A stretch of 64,000 bases of DNA from Streptomyces sp. HNM0575 (GTDB lineage Bacteria; Actinomycetota; Actinomycetes; Streptomycetales; Streptomycetaceae). The stretch is from positions 1 through 64,000 of the forward strand of contig NZ_JAASAG010000003.1 in assembly GCF_012726265.1 (NCBI RefSeq), read 5' to 3'. A model generated the notes under the pieces. The model did no database searches. It was not told where the DNA came from and saw only the letters and a list, made by a program, of their open reading frames with translations. Positions 17,016 through 25,907 of this stretch are shown piece by piece (the stretch's first letter is position 1; each line of letters begins with the position of its first letter). The translations under genes were made by a program, and so were the position numbers.

Positions 17016-18017
17016 ATGACGATTTACGCCCAGCATGCGAACCGCGGAAAGACACAGATCCTCGCAACCTATGAGGGAGAGGCTGGGGTGGTGGCAGCCA
17101 CGGTTACCAGCCTCGGTGATCCCGCGCTCACAGCTCCGATTGTGGACGCGCTCAACCAGATCTCCGCGCTCGCCACCGTGCCGGTGAGCGTGCACGATCG
17201 CCGAGAGCGGCCCGGGGGCTACTACCCGGCGAAACACCTCGCAGCACTCACCGATCGCACCGCACGCGCTGAGCTCCTGAACGGGGCGCACAGCCTTTGG
17301 TACGAGTACGCGTGCCTCGAACTCCATCAAGCACTGGCCGACTTGGACACCGCTCTGGCTGCCGTGCCCGAACCCGTCCGCATAGCAGTGGAAGCGGAAC
17401 TGGAGACCGAGGCACGTCAGTTGCGAGAGGCTCTCGACGAGTTCTCCGAAGACACTCCTCTTCCCGAGCACCAAGACCGGCGTCGCTGGGACTTCGAGGC
17501 CCCCTTCGTGACACCTGACGGGAGGACGGACGACGTGCTCAGCAGCGCTACCCGAGAGCAGCTGGACCACATCGAACGGGGGCTCACTGCCCAGGAGCGT
17601 GAGAGGGCGGTCGCGGACTTGAGGGTGATTGGCATGGCCTACGCCCAGTGCTCCGGTGAGGCAGAGGCCCGGATACATCACGACTACGGCGAGGGAATCT
17701 TCGCCGAACCATACGATTCGGACGGCCTGTTCGTGTCGATTGATGTACCGAAACCCGGAGGCGAAGGCAACACCTCCTGGACCATCGAGGTCGGCCTCTG
17801 GGAACCCGACGACCCGGACGAGGAGGAACTGAGCAGCGCGACCGGTGCCACGATCCGCCGATGCGTCCTTCCCACAGCTCCTGGCGTCGATGAACTCGTC
17901 GCTTTCCTGAACCGGATCGCAGACCAGCCGGATGTACTGGCCAAGTGGGCCGAGACTCCCATAGGGCAAGCGCTCGCCGGCACAGACTTCGTCGTCACCC
18001 AAGGCCGGGAGGAGTGA
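17016..18017 (+). CDS. Conserved hypothetical protein, acidic
   Basis: This 333-residue acidic protein has no recognised domain, signal peptide or membrane segment. It begins MTIYAQHANRGKTQILATYE, contains a helical stretch (about 95-160) and ends in an alpha/beta region with SDGLFVSIDVPKPGGEGNTS. The ATG at 17016 follows AAAGG; an in-frame ATG at 16971 is possible but lacks a ribosome-binding site. It is divergent from the CoiA-like gene. Codon use is slightly less GC-biased than in the neighbours, which may indicate transfer. Function unknown. Confidence 0.6.
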   Translation: MTIYAQHANRGKTQILATYEGEAGVVAATVTSLGDPALTAPIVDALNQISALATVPVSVHDRRERPGGYYPAKHLAALTDRTARAELLNGAHSLWYEYACLELHQALADLDTALAAVPEPVRIAVEAELETEARQLREALDEFSEDTPLPEHQDRRRWDFEAPFVTPDGRTDDVLSSATREQLDHIERGLTAQERERAVADLRVIGMAYAQCSGEAEARIHHDYGEGIFAEPYDSDGLFVSIDVPKPGGEGNTSWTIEVGLWEPDDPDEEELSSATGATIRRCVLPTAPGVDELVAFLNRIADQPDVLAKWAETPIGQALAGTDFVVTQGREE

Positions 18018-18248
18018 GCTGACTCGGCGCACGTGATGTGCTCATGAGGCAACGGCAACCCGCTTCGAACTGTGCTTAAGCACCTTGTTGTGTTGCTACG
18101 CGGAGCCAGTCGCCACCGGCGACGGCAGGTGCCCAGAAAGCGCCGGCAAACCGCCGAGCACCGTGCTCGACGCGGTCACGCGCGGGTACGGTCGTCACGT
18201 CATGAGCGTGGGAATCGGGCCTGCTGACGGGGATGGAGACGGAAGACC

Positions 18249-18884
18249 GTGCACGAAGCCGAGACGCTGAGCGGCGACGCCTCGCTGGTGCTGCCGGAGT
18301 TCGACGCCCCGCCCGCCGATCCGCTTGTCCTGCTCGGGGAATGGCTGGACGGCGCGGCCCGGCGCGGGGTCCGTGAGCCGTATGCCGCGGTTCTCGCCAC
18401 GGCTGACGCCGACGGGCACCCGTCGACCCGCGTGTTGCTGGTCAAGGAGTTCGACGGCCGCGGGCTGATCTTCGCCGGCTCCCGCGGCAGCCGTAAGGGC
18501 CTCGAACTGGCCGCCAGGCCACGGGCGTCGATGACGTTCTACTGGCGGGAGACGCTTCAGCAGCTCACCCTCGCCGGCCCCGTCGAGCTTCTCGCGGCCG
18601 AGGACTCGGACCGGATCTTCGCCGCGCGCCCGCCCGCCGCCCGTGCCGCCTCCGCGACGTCACTTCAGAGCCGGCCGCTGGAGGACGAGGCAGCCCTCAG
18701 AGAGCGGGCCGTCGCCCTGCTGGAGAGCCCGGACGAGATCCGGCGCCCGCAGGACTGGACGGGCTGTCGACTGGTGCCGGAGAGCATCGAGTTCTGGCAC
18801 GGGAGCCCCGACCGCCTGCACCGGCGCCTGCGCTACGACCGCACGGACGCCACGGAATGGACAGCACGACGTCTACAGCCCTGA
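18249..18884 (+). CDS. Pyridoxamine 5'-phosphate oxidase-like FMN protein (PdxH/PhzG type)
   Basis: This 211-residue protein has the split-barrel FMN-binding fold: YAAVLATADADGHPSTRVLLVKEF (about 45-68), FAGSRGSRKGLELAA, and MTFYWRETLQQLTLAGPVEL. The C-terminal signature of the family is VPESIEFWHGSPDRLHRRL...ARRLQP. It could oxidise PNP/PMP to PLP, or a related substrate as PhzG does. A GTG start at 18249 is used. It is followed 10 bp later by an M24-type peptidase gene and probably forms an operon with it. Confidence 0.8.
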   Translation: MHEAETLSGDASLVLPEFDAPPADPLVLLGEWLDGAARRGVREPYAAVLATADADGHPSTRVLLVKEFDGRGLIFAGSRGSRKGLELAARPRASMTFYWRETLQQLTLAGPVELLAAEDSDRIFAARPPAARAASATSLQSRPLEDEAALRERAVALLESPDEIRRPQDWTGCRLVPESIEFWHGSPDRLHRRLRYDRTDATEWTARRLQP

Positions 18885-18894
18885 GGACCGACAC

Positions 18895-19584
18895 ATGACC
18901 GACGAGACCATCCGTGCCGAACGTCTGCTGCACGCCCAGGCCCAGGCCGCAGAGCTCTTCGGCGAGATAGCGGAGAGGGGCCTGGTCGCCCCGGGCGAGG
19001 CCGAGCAGGCGGTCAGCGACCGCGTCCGCGACCTGGCGAACGAGCTGTTCGGCCCCACACGCCACTGGCACAAGCGGATCGTCCGCTCAGGCCCCAACAC
19101 CCTCCAGCCGTACAAGGAGAACCCGCCGGACCGGGTCATCGGCCAGGACGACATCGCCTTCGCCGACTTCGGCCCCATCTTCGAGGAGTGGGAGGCCGAC
19201 TTCGGGCGGACCTTCGTCCTCGGCGACGACCCCGTCAAGCACCGGCTGCGCGACGATCTGCCCGAGGTGTTCGCCGCCGGACGTGACGCCTTCGAGGCCG
19301 ATCCGGACATCACCGGCGCCCGTCTGCACGCCCACGTCGCGCGGCTGGCCGCCGGGCGTGGCTGGGAGCTGGGCGGCTGGCACGCCGGACACCCGGTCGG
19401 CGAGTTCCCGCACGAGAAGATCGACGGCGCCGACATCGAGTCGTACATCGCGCCCGGGAACGACACCCCGCTACGGCGGCCGGACCGGGCCGGACGGGTC
19501 TGCCACTGGATCCTGGAAGTCCATCTGATCGACCGGGAGCGCGGATTCGGCGGCTTCTACGAGGAGCTTCTCGACCTGCGCTGA
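18895..19584 (+). CDS. M24 family metallopeptidase-like protein
   Basis: This 229-residue protein has the pita-bread (creatinase/aminopeptidase P) metal-ligand pattern. It includes IAFADFGPIFEEWEADFGRTF (two Asp), GWHAGHPVGEFPHE (His and Glu) and the terminal LEVHLID...GFYEELLDL (Glu). It is short for the family and lacks the N-terminal creatinase domain, so it matches compact actinobacterial members. The ATG at 18895 follows GAGGA. The substrate, a peptide or a small C-N compound, cannot be told. Confidence 0.78.
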   Translation: MTDETIRAERLLHAQAQAAELFGEIAERGLVAPGEAEQAVSDRVRDLANELFGPTRHWHKRIVRSGPNTLQPYKENPPDRVIGQDDIAFADFGPIFEEWEADFGRTFVLGDDPVKHRLRDDLPEVFAAGRDAFEADPDITGARLHAHVARLAAGRGWELGGWHAGHPVGEFPHEKIDGADIESYIAPGNDTPLRRPDRAGRVCHWILEVHLIDRERGFGGFYEELLDLR

Positions 19585-19608
19585 ACCGCTTGCCGTGCGC
19601 TGCATGCG

Positions 19609-20247
19609 CTACAGAGGCGGTCCGTCGCCGGGCTGCTCCTGGTGGGAGTAGCGCTGTTCCTTCCACGGGTCGGCGAGGTTGTGGTAGCCGCGTTCCTCCC
19701 AGAATCCGCGGCGGTCCGCGGTCATGTACTCGATGGCGCGAAGCCACTTGGGGCTCTTGTAGCCGAAGAGTTGGGGCACGACCAGGCGCAGCGGGAAGCC
19801 GTGCTCGGCGGTGAGCAGTTCACCGTCGTGGTGCGTGGCCAGGACCGTCCGGTCGGCGGCGAAGTCGGCGAGGCGGAGGTTGGCTGCGAAGCCGTACTCC
19901 GCCCACGCCATCACGTGCGTGACCTCCGGCGCCGGCGGCACCAGTTCCAGGACGACCCTGGCGGGGATGCCGAACCACTCGTGGCCGGTCGAGGTGACTC
20001 CGGTCGCGCAGTGCAGATCGGCGACGACCGTGACGTGCGGCAGGCCGGGCAGGTCGTCGAAGGACCACAGGGACTCCTCGCCGGACGCCGTGGCCCCGTG
20101 GATCCGCAGGTTCCAGCGGTTTGGCCGGAACTTGGGAACGGGACCGTAGTGCGAGACGGGCCATCCCCGTACGTGGCGCTGACCGGGAGGAAGACGCCGG
20201 GGCGTGCCCGGTGCGGCAGCGGGCGGGCCGGGCCGGTCGCCTGCCAT
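19609..20247 (-). CDS. Sulfite oxidase-like molybdopterin-dependent oxidoreductase
   Basis: This 212-residue protein consists almost only of the oxidoreductase molybdopterin-binding domain: WNLRIHG, ADLHCATG with the Mo-liganding Cys80, GHEWFGIPARVVLELV, and HGFPLRLVVPQLFGYKSPKWLRAIE. It has no Tat signal, haem domain or dimerisation domain, so it is probably cytoplasmic. The ATG at 20247 follows GGAGGGG. It is divergent from the LysR gene of the formate dehydrogenase cluster. The electron partner and substrate are unknown. Confidence 0.82.
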   Translation of the reverse strand: MAGDRPGPPAAAPGTPRRLPPGQRHVRGWPVSHYGPVPKFRPNRWNLRIHGATASGEESLWSFDDLPGLPHVTVVADLHCATGVTSTGHEWFGIPARVVLELVPPAPEVTHVMAWAEYGFAANLRLADFAADRTVLATHHDGELLTAEHGFPLRLVVPQLFGYKSPKWLRAIEYMTADRRGFWEERGYHNLADPWKEQRYSHQEQPGDGPPL

Positions 20248-20570
20248 GGTCTGACCCCTCCTCAGTGTGGACCTGGGTTGCAGGGTAGGTGCCCGGTCCC
20301 GGGACCGCCGGGGGAGGGCGTGCTCTGAGACCTCCGTCGACCACGTCCATGGGTTGTGGGTTGCGCGTTGCGGACGGGGCACGGGTCGCGGTCGCGCGCG
20401 GGGTGCGGTGGGCTGTGCCGGGCGTGAGCAGCGGGCTGCCGGTGCTCGCCGACGCGACCGCCAGGCGCAGGCCCTGCCCTTGCCCGCCTCTGCCAGGAGT
20501 TCCCGGGCCGGAGCGGGTATCTGCGGTGGCCGCTCTGGACTGCGATCGCGCGACAGGCACATGCTGGGGC
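20248..20570. other. Intergenic region between molybdoenzyme and LysR genes
   Basis: These 323 bp lie between divergent genes. The LysR reading frame is open back to about 20289, but that would add 94 low-complexity residues foreign to the family, so I treat it as non-coding. No clear palindrome was found. Confidence 0.4.
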
Positions 20571-21503
20571 ATGCTGCTTCGCCAGTTGGAATACCTGGTC
20601 GCGCTCGCCCGTGAACGGCACTTCGCGCGTGCCGCCGAGGCGTGCTTCGTCTCCCAGCCGGCGCTGTCGGCGGGCATACGGAAGCTGGAGAGCGACCTGG
20701 ACGTGCCGATCGTCCAGCACGGTGCCCGCTTCGAAGGACTGACCCCTGAAGGAGAGCGGGTCCTGCTCTGGGCGCACCGCATCCTCCGCGAGCGAGACGC
20801 GATGCAGCAGGATCTGACAGCCATGCGAGGCCGGCTGACCGGGACTCTGCGCCTGGGCGTCATTCCCACCGCCTCATCCGTAGCGTCCCTGCTCACCACG
20901 CCGTTCTGCGAGCAGCATCCGCACGCCAACGTCCGGCTGGAATCGCTGTCTTCGCGCGACATCATGCACCGGCTCACCGAGTTCGAGATCGACGCGGCAC
21001 TCACTTATCTCGACGACGACGCCTTGCAGGGCGTCCGCAAGATCCCGCTGTACGAGGAGCGGTATCTGCTGCTCACGCCGGCGGACGGACCTCTGGCCGC
21101 ACAGGAGAAGGTGCGCTGGGCGCAGGTCGCCGGCGTTCCGCTGTGCCTGCTCGACCCGCAGATGCGCAACCGCCGCATCCTGGACGGACTCTTCGCGGCC
21201 GACGGGGCCTCGGCCTCGCCCGCCATCGAAGCCGACACGGTCGCCGACCTGTACGCACATCTCGCATCCGGCCGCTGGTCGAGCGTGATCTCCCATGCCT
21301 GGCTGCACATGTTCGGCATCCCGGCCGGCATGCGGGTCGTCCGCCTGAGCCTGGACGACACCGGCCAAGGCCCCCGCGTCGGCCTCGTCCTCACCGAGCA
21401 CGAGCGCGAGTCGGCCATCGTGCGTGCCCTGCTCGAAGTGGCCAGGGGAGCCGGGCTGCGTGATGCGCTGGATGCCCTGCTGGACGCCCATCTGGACTCA
21501 TAA
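20571..21503 (+). CDS. LysR-family regulator of the formate dehydrogenase/cyanase genes
   Basis: This 310-residue LysR regulator has a winged HTH at residues 1-60 (MLLRQLEYLVALARERHFAR, QPALSAGIRKLESDLD). A periplasmic-binding-like effector domain follows (LRLGVIPTASSVASLLTTPF, DIDAALTYLDDD-type). The ATG at 20571 places the HTH at the N-terminus as usual. It lies 105 bp upstream of, and codirectional with, NAD formate dehydrogenase and cyanase, so it is probably their activator, comparable in position to CynR of enterobacteria. The effector (formate or cyanate) is an inference. Confidence 0.85.
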   Translation: MLLRQLEYLVALARERHFARAAEACFVSQPALSAGIRKLESDLDVPIVQHGARFEGLTPEGERVLLWAHRILRERDAMQQDLTAMRGRLTGTLRLGVIPTASSVASLLTTPFCEQHPHANVRLESLSSRDIMHRLTEFEIDAALTYLDDDALQGVRKIPLYEERYLLLTPADGPLAAQEKVRWAQVAGVPLCLLDPQMRNRRILDGLFAADGASASPAIEADTVADLYAHLASGRWSSVISHAWLHMFGIPAGMRVVRLSLDDTGQGPRVGLVLTEHERESAIVRALLEVARGAGLRDALDALLDAHLDS

Positions 21504-21608
21504 CCCGCCGTTATCCGCGGATTGAAAGTTTTGCTTTGCCCCCCGGCGCCGGCGGCGGGGACCGTGTCGACCATCCCGCACACCCCCTCGACGACGAGGA
21601 GCCGTGAC

Positions 21609-22778
21609 ATGGCCAAGGTTCTCTGTGTGCTATACGACGACCCGACCGACGGATACCCGGCCTCCTACGCCCGGGACGACCTGCCCCGTATCGACCGCTA
21701 TCCCGACGGCCAGACCACGCCCACTCCGCAGGGGATCGACTTCACCCCGGACCACCTGCTGGGCAGTGTCTCGGGTGAACTGGGGCTGCGTTCCTTCCTG
21801 GAGAGCCGCGGCCACACCCTGGTGGTGACGTCCGACAAGGACGGCGCGGATTCGGAGTTCGACCGCGAACTCGTCGATGCGGACGTGGTGATCTCCCAGC
21901 CGTTCTGGCCCGCGTATCTGACGGCCGAGCGCATCGCCAAGGCCCCGAATCTCAAGCTCGCCGTCACCGCGGGCATCGGCTCGGACCATGTCGACCTCGA
22001 CGCGGCGATCGAGCACGGCGTCACCGTCGCCGAGGTCACCTTCTCCAACAGCATCAGCGTCGCCGAGCACGTGGTGATGATGATCCTCTCCCTGGTGCGC
22101 AACTATCTGCCCTCGCACCAGGTCGTCCTGGACGGCGGCTGGAACATCGCCGACTGCGTCCAGCGCGCCTACGACCTGGAGGGGATGCATGTCGGCACGG
22201 TCGCCGCGGGCCGTATCGGGCTGGCGGTGCTGCGCAGGCTGGCGCCCTTCGACGTCAAGCTGCACTACACCGACCGTCACCGGCTGCCGGCCGAGGTGGA
22301 GGAGGAGCTGGGCCTGACGTTCCACGCATCGGCGGAGGAGATGGCGCCGCGGTGCGATGTGGTGACCATCAACGCTCCGCTGCATCCGGAGACGGAGGGG
22401 CTCTTCGGTGACGAGTTGCTGGGCAGCATGAAGCGCGGTGCGTATCTGATCAACACCGCTCGCGGGAAGATCGCCGACCGGGATGCCGTGGTCCGTGCCC
22501 TGCGCAGTGGCCAGTTGGCGGGTTACGCGGGTGATGTGTGGTTCCCGCAGCCGGCGCCGCCGGATCATCCGTGGCGGACGATGCCCCACCACGGGATGAC
22601 GCCGCACATCTCCGGCTCGACTCTGTCGGCTCAGGCGCGTTACGCCGCCGGAACGCGGGAGATCCTCGAGGCCTGGCTGGGCGGGACACCGATCCGCGAG
22701 GAGTACCTCATCACGGACGGCAGCGGACTGGCCGGGGCAGGAGCACACTCCTACTCCGTCAACGCGGGCAACAAGTGA
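21609..22778 (+). CDS. fdh: NAD-dependent formate dehydrogenase
   Basis: This 389-residue D-2-hydroxyacid-dehydrogenase-fold enzyme oxidises formate to CO2 with NAD. It shows FDH-specific features: the long N-terminal extension with GIDFTPDHLLGSVSGELGLR, and NSISVAEHVVMMILSLVRNY. It also has the Rossmann loop VGTVAAGRIGLAVLRRL, NTARGKIADRDAVVRAL with the catalytic Arg, and PHHGMTPHISGSTLSAQARY with the catalytic His. The ATG at 21609 follows GAGGAG. It is the last step of the C1 route encoded downstream and is probably cotranscribed with cyanase (93-bp gap). Confidence 0.95.
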   Translation: MAKVLCVLYDDPTDGYPASYARDDLPRIDRYPDGQTTPTPQGIDFTPDHLLGSVSGELGLRSFLESRGHTLVVTSDKDGADSEFDRELVDADVVISQPFWPAYLTAERIAKAPNLKLAVTAGIGSDHVDLDAAIEHGVTVAEVTFSNSISVAEHVVMMILSLVRNYLPSHQVVLDGGWNIADCVQRAYDLEGMHVGTVAAGRIGLAVLRRLAPFDVKLHYTDRHRLPAEVEEELGLTFHASAEEMAPRCDVVTINAPLHPETEGLFGDELLGSMKRGAYLINTARGKIADRDAVVRALRSGQLAGYAGDVWFPQPAPPDHPWRTMPHHGMTPHISGSTLSAQARYAAGTREILEAWLGGTPIREEYLITDGSGLAGAGAHSYSVNAGNK

Positions 22779-22871
22779 CACGTAGTCACTAGGGAGCCGG
22801 ACAGTCTCTTGGCCGGACCCGGCCGGCCGTCCGGGCCGGGTCCGGCCACACCGTCATCGAGGGAGACGCAC

Positions 22872-23318
22872 ATGCTGAGCAAGCAGGAAGCCGCCGAAGC
22901 CGTACGCCAGGCCAAGGTGAAGACGGGGGTCACGTGGGAGCAACTGGCAGAAGCCGTCGGCAAACCGCTCGCCTGGACCACGGCCGCACTGCTCGGTCAG
23001 CACCCGATGGGCAAGGACGAGGCGGCCACAGCGGCGGCACTGCTCGAACTCGGCGCCGACGCGGCACTCGCCTTCCAGCTCCAGCCAACCCGGGGCGCCC
23101 TGGACGCGGCGGTCCCCGTGGACCCCACGATCTACCGGCTCTACGAGGTCGTCCAGGTCTACGGGCCGACCATCAAGGAGCTGATCCACGAGCAGTGCGG
23201 CGACGGCATCATGAGCGCGATCAACTTCCGGCTCGACGTCCAGCGCGTTCCCGACCCGGCGGGCGACCGGGTCGTGATCACCCTCGACGGTAAGTACCTT
23301 CCGTACCAGTGGGACTGA
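22872..23318 (+). CDS. cynS: Cyanate hydratase (cyanase)
   Basis: This 148-residue protein converts cyanate plus bicarbonate to ammonia and CO2. The N-terminal helical HTH-like domain is followed by the conserved catalytic segment with R89 and E92 (IYRLYEVVQVYGPTIKELI) and S115 (GDGIMSAINF). The spacing equals that of the E. coli triad R96/E99/S122. The C-terminus DGKYLPYQW is diagnostic. The ATG at 22872 follows GAGGGAGA. It follows fdh on the same strand; FDH-derived CO2 could supply the bicarbonate it consumes. Confidence 0.96.
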   Translation: MLSKQEAAEAVRQAKVKTGVTWEQLAEAVGKPLAWTTAALLGQHPMGKDEAATAAALLELGADAALAFQLQPTRGALDAAVPVDPTIYRLYEVVQVYGPTIKELIHEQCGDGIMSAINFRLDVQRVPDPAGDRVVITLDGKYLPYQWD

Positions 23319-23339
23319 GCGCGACCCGGGCGGGGCGAT

Positions 23340-23627
23340 TCAGCGCCGAGCGGCCCGGGTGCGGTCGAGTGCCGCCAGCCGGTAGGCGTCCATCACGCTG
23401 ATCGCGTATACGAAGACGCCGCCCGCGTATGTGCCGAGGAACGAGCGGTCCGGGGCGGCGAGATGGGCCGTGATGATGCCGAGCAGCAGGATGTAGAAGA
23501 CGAACGTCAGCCCGCGGAACGGCCGCCCGATCACCACGTGACCGACGCCGGGCAGCACCGCCGCCGTCAGCAGGACCAGCATCGGCGTGTGCACGAGCCG
23601 GCCGAGGGCGCGAGTCAGCACGTTCAT
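23340..23627 (-). CDS. Small three-helix membrane protein of the amine operon
   Basis: This 95-residue protein has about three membrane helices (roughly 14-32, 40-57, 66-82) and a basic C-terminus (RTRAARR). No known family was recognised. Its ATG overlaps the stop of the upstream 223-residue gene (ATGA, 4 bp), so it is translationally coupled as the last gene of the ten-gene operon. It ends 21 bp from convergent cyanase. It may be an accessory of the APC permease, by context only. Confidence 0.7.
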   Translation of the reverse strand: MNVLTRALGRLVHTPMLVLLTAAVLPGVGHVVIGRPFRGLTFVFYILLLGIITAHLAAPDRSFLGTYAGGVFVYAISVMDAYRLAALDRTRAARR

Positions 23628-24295
23628 GGTGTACGCACCGCCTCATGGGTACGGACGGCGGCGGCAATTGCGTCGCACCGGGCGGTGAGGTGGGTCTCCG
23701 CGAGCACCGGCGCGCCGAGATCCGTCCGCCGTCCCACCCGGTACGGCCCGGGGTCCGCCTCTCCGAGGCGGTACACGACGCGGGCGCCGCGAGAGGAGAC
23801 CGTGACCTCCTTGGTCGACTCCTCTTCCAGCAGTGCCGTCAGCGGACCGAGCACGTGTCCGGCGTCAGCGTCCTGTGACGTGGACGCGGCACGCGCGTGC
23901 TCGGGGCACCCCGCGGGCAGCGGCAGTTGGTGCGGGTACTCGCGGTTCCGGGAGAAGAACTCGTTGCCCACCGGCCGCAGCAGCACCGAGACCGGTTCCG
24001 GTACGTCCAGGTCGGCGTAGCACGTCACGCACAGCCAGAGCACCGGCAGCTTCCGGAACGTGAGCGAGTCGACGAGCGGTTCCAGCCGCCACCTGTGAGC
24101 GTCACGCCGGCCGGTGAGGACGGGGAAGCCGACGTCGTCCTGGGTCACTTCGGCGTCCGTGAACAGGGGCGCGACGTCACGGAACAGCTCGCCGCGAGCA
24201 CCCCGTACCCGCGCGCGCTTGCGCAGGTGCAGCGCCGCGCCCGCCGCCGCGGTGAGCACGGCGGCGAGCGCGAACGTCAGCAGGTGCGCGTCCAT
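23624..24295 (-). CDS. Membrane-anchored protein of unknown function in the amine operon
   Basis: This 223-residue protein has one N-terminal membrane helix (about 4-24: LLTFALAAVLTAAAGAALHL), then a soluble domain. That domain has LWLCVTCYADLDVPEPVSVL, containing a Cys-x2-Cys, and FFSRNREYPHQLPLPAGCPEHA. No known domain was recognised. The ATG at 24295 overlaps the permease stop by one base (TGATG). The stop overlaps the next gene by 4 bp, so all three are coupled. The codon use fits the rest of the operon. Confidence 0.7.
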   Translation of the reverse strand: MDAHLLTFALAAVLTAAAGAALHLRKRARVRGARGELFRDVAPLFTDAEVTQDDVGFPVLTGRRDAHRWRLEPLVDSLTFRKLPVLWLCVTCYADLDVPEPVSVLLRPVGNEFFSRNREYPHQLPLPAGCPEHARAASTSQDADAGHVLGPLTALLEEESTKEVTVSSRGARVVYRLGEADPGPYRVGRRTDLGAPVLAETHLTARCDAIAAAVRTHEAVRTP

Positions 24296-25743
24296 CAGTA
24301 GCCACGCGGTCGCGGCAGGGGCGCCGTGAACTGCGCGTCCTTGTCCACGTGCTTGAACCTGCGCAACACGAACCACACGGACGCCAGCAGGTAGAACGCC
24401 AGGATGGACAGCAGCGCGACGCCGTACCCGAGGTACGTGGCGAAGAACACCAGCCCGACGAGGAGGATCAGCGTCACCGCCGGCACCGGATGGAACGGCA
24501 GCGTGTACTGCCGCGGGACCGAGCCGAGCGGCCAGAGCTTCCTGAACCGGATGAAGTTCGGCCCCATGAACGCGTACATGAGCAGTCCGGACAGGATCGA
24601 GAACGTGATGACCGTGGACAGCAGGGTCGGCTTGTTCAGCATGATCGGCAGGATCGCGAACGCGATCGCGATGGGCACGAGGAAGACGATCGAGCGGAAC
24701 GGCGTGCGGTACCGCGGGTGCACGGCGCCGAACCACTCCGGCAGGTACCGGTCGCGGCCCATCGAGAACCAGGCGCGCGACGCGTCGTTGATGCAGCCGT
24801 TCGCGGACGCGAGCGTCGCGAACAGCGTGCCGAACATCAGCAGCAGCATCAGCACGCCGTTGCCCGTCACACGCGCGGCGTCGAACAGCGGCGTGATCGC
24901 GGTGCCGAGGTACTGCCAAGGCAGAAGTCCCGCGCACACGTACCAGGTGAGCGTCGCGGCGATGATCAGCGTCATCATGCCCGCCATGCTGCCGAGCGGG
25001 ATCGAGCGCGGCGCGGACCTGCACTCCTCCGCCGCCTGCGCCGTGCCCTCGATGCCGAGGTAGAACCACATCCCGAACTGGCACGCCGCCACCACGCCGA
25101 TCCAGCCGTAGGGAAGCCCGTTGGCGATGTGGCCCGACAGCCCCTCCAGCGCCATCGTGCCGGACGGGTTCCAGGCCGCGATGCCTACGAACAGCGCGAT
25201 GACGGTGAGGAACGCGAAGCCGGTGATCAGGAAGTTCACCGACAGCGTCACGAACACGCCCCGGTAGTTCAGCCACGCCAGCCCGAGGATCGCGAGCACC
25301 GCGAACGGGTACGCGCTCAACTCCTGGCCGCTTCCGAGCACTTCCGCCATGGTGGTGAGCAGATAGCCCAGCACGTTGGCGTTCGCGGCCTCCAGCATCG
25401 TGTACGCGAGCGTCAGGTACAGCCCGACGTTGAACGCCATCAGCGGGCCGATGGTGTGCTTCGCCTGCGCGTACTGGCCGCCGGCGGCGGGGATGGCGGA
25501 GGTGATCTCGGAGTTGATCATCACGATGGACGTGTAGAGCAGGCCGACGACCCAGCACGCCACGAGCGCGCCGTACATGCCGCCCTTCTCCACCGAGAAG
25601 TTCCAGCCCATGAACTCGCCGACCAGCACGATGCCGACGCCGAGGCCCCATATGTGGATCGGCGAGAGGACCCGGCGGAGCTGGAGGTGGTCGGTGTTCT
25701 CCGTGGCCCGCTCGACGGCGGGCTCGGCGGCTTCGGTGCTCAT
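24295..25743 (-). CDS. APC-family amine/amino-acid permease (ethanolamine-permease-like)
   Basis: This 482-residue protein has twelve membrane helices. The N-terminal region reads IWGLGVGIVLVGEFMGWNFSVEKGG, and AAGGQYAQAKHTIGP in the first repeat is like ethanolamine/amine permeases of the APC superfamily. In an operon with gmaS-mgsABC it is the likely importer of methylamine or another short amine. The specificity is inferred from context. It overlaps its neighbours on both sides (ATGA upstream, TGATG downstream). Confidence 0.85.
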   Translation of the reverse strand: MSTEAAEPAVERATENTDHLQLRRVLSPIHIWGLGVGIVLVGEFMGWNFSVEKGGMYGALVACWVVGLLYTSIVMINSEITSAIPAAGGQYAQAKHTIGPLMAFNVGLYLTLAYTMLEAANANVLGYLLTTMAEVLGSGQELSAYPFAVLAILGLAWLNYRGVFVTLSVNFLITGFAFLTVIALFVGIAAWNPSGTMALEGLSGHIANGLPYGWIGVVAACQFGMWFYLGIEGTAQAAEECRSAPRSIPLGSMAGMMTLIIAATLTWYVCAGLLPWQYLGTAITPLFDAARVTGNGVLMLLLMFGTLFATLASANGCINDASRAWFSMGRDRYLPEWFGAVHPRYRTPFRSIVFLVPIAIAFAILPIMLNKPTLLSTVITFSILSGLLMYAFMGPNFIRFRKLWPLGSVPRQYTLPFHPVPAVTLILLVGLVFFATYLGYGVALLSILAFYLLASVWFVLRRFKHVDKDAQFTAPLPRPRGY

Positions 25744-25907
25744 CCTCCCGCCCCCTCACCCGACAGCTCGTCGATGTCCTCCACCGTGCTGGTGAGGAAG
25801 TCCTCGCTGTGCTTGCGGCCCGTGCGCACCAGGTCGGCGACGAGCCACACCGCGATGATCGCGCTGAGGACCCAGGCACCGGACTCGAGCAGAGTGGTCG
25901 TACTCAT
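25740..25907 (-). CDS. 55-residue single-helix membrane protein
   Basis: A short gene of 55 codons encodes MSTTTLLESGAWVLSAIIAV..., with one membrane helix at about 11-27 followed by a charged acidic tail (HSEDFLTSTVEDIDELSG). It overlaps the permease start by 4 bp (ATGA), and its own start overlaps the stop of the upstream 137-residue gene. This tight coupling makes it a real gene despite its size. It resembles one-helix transporter subunits in architecture, but no homologue was recognised. Confidence 0.7.
   Translation of the reverse strand: MSTTTLLESGAWVLSAIIAVWLVADLVRTGRKHSEDFLTSTVEDIDELSGEGAGG

Noticed and set aside
16706..17017. 103-codon minus-strand gene before the unknown protein
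   Set aside because: It overlaps the start and ribosome-binding site of the plus-strand gene and shows no conserved features.
23624..25879. 751-codon minus-strand frame containing the 223-residue gene
   Set aside because: The upstream 528 codons lie out of frame over the permease; the real gene starts at the coupled ATG at 24295.
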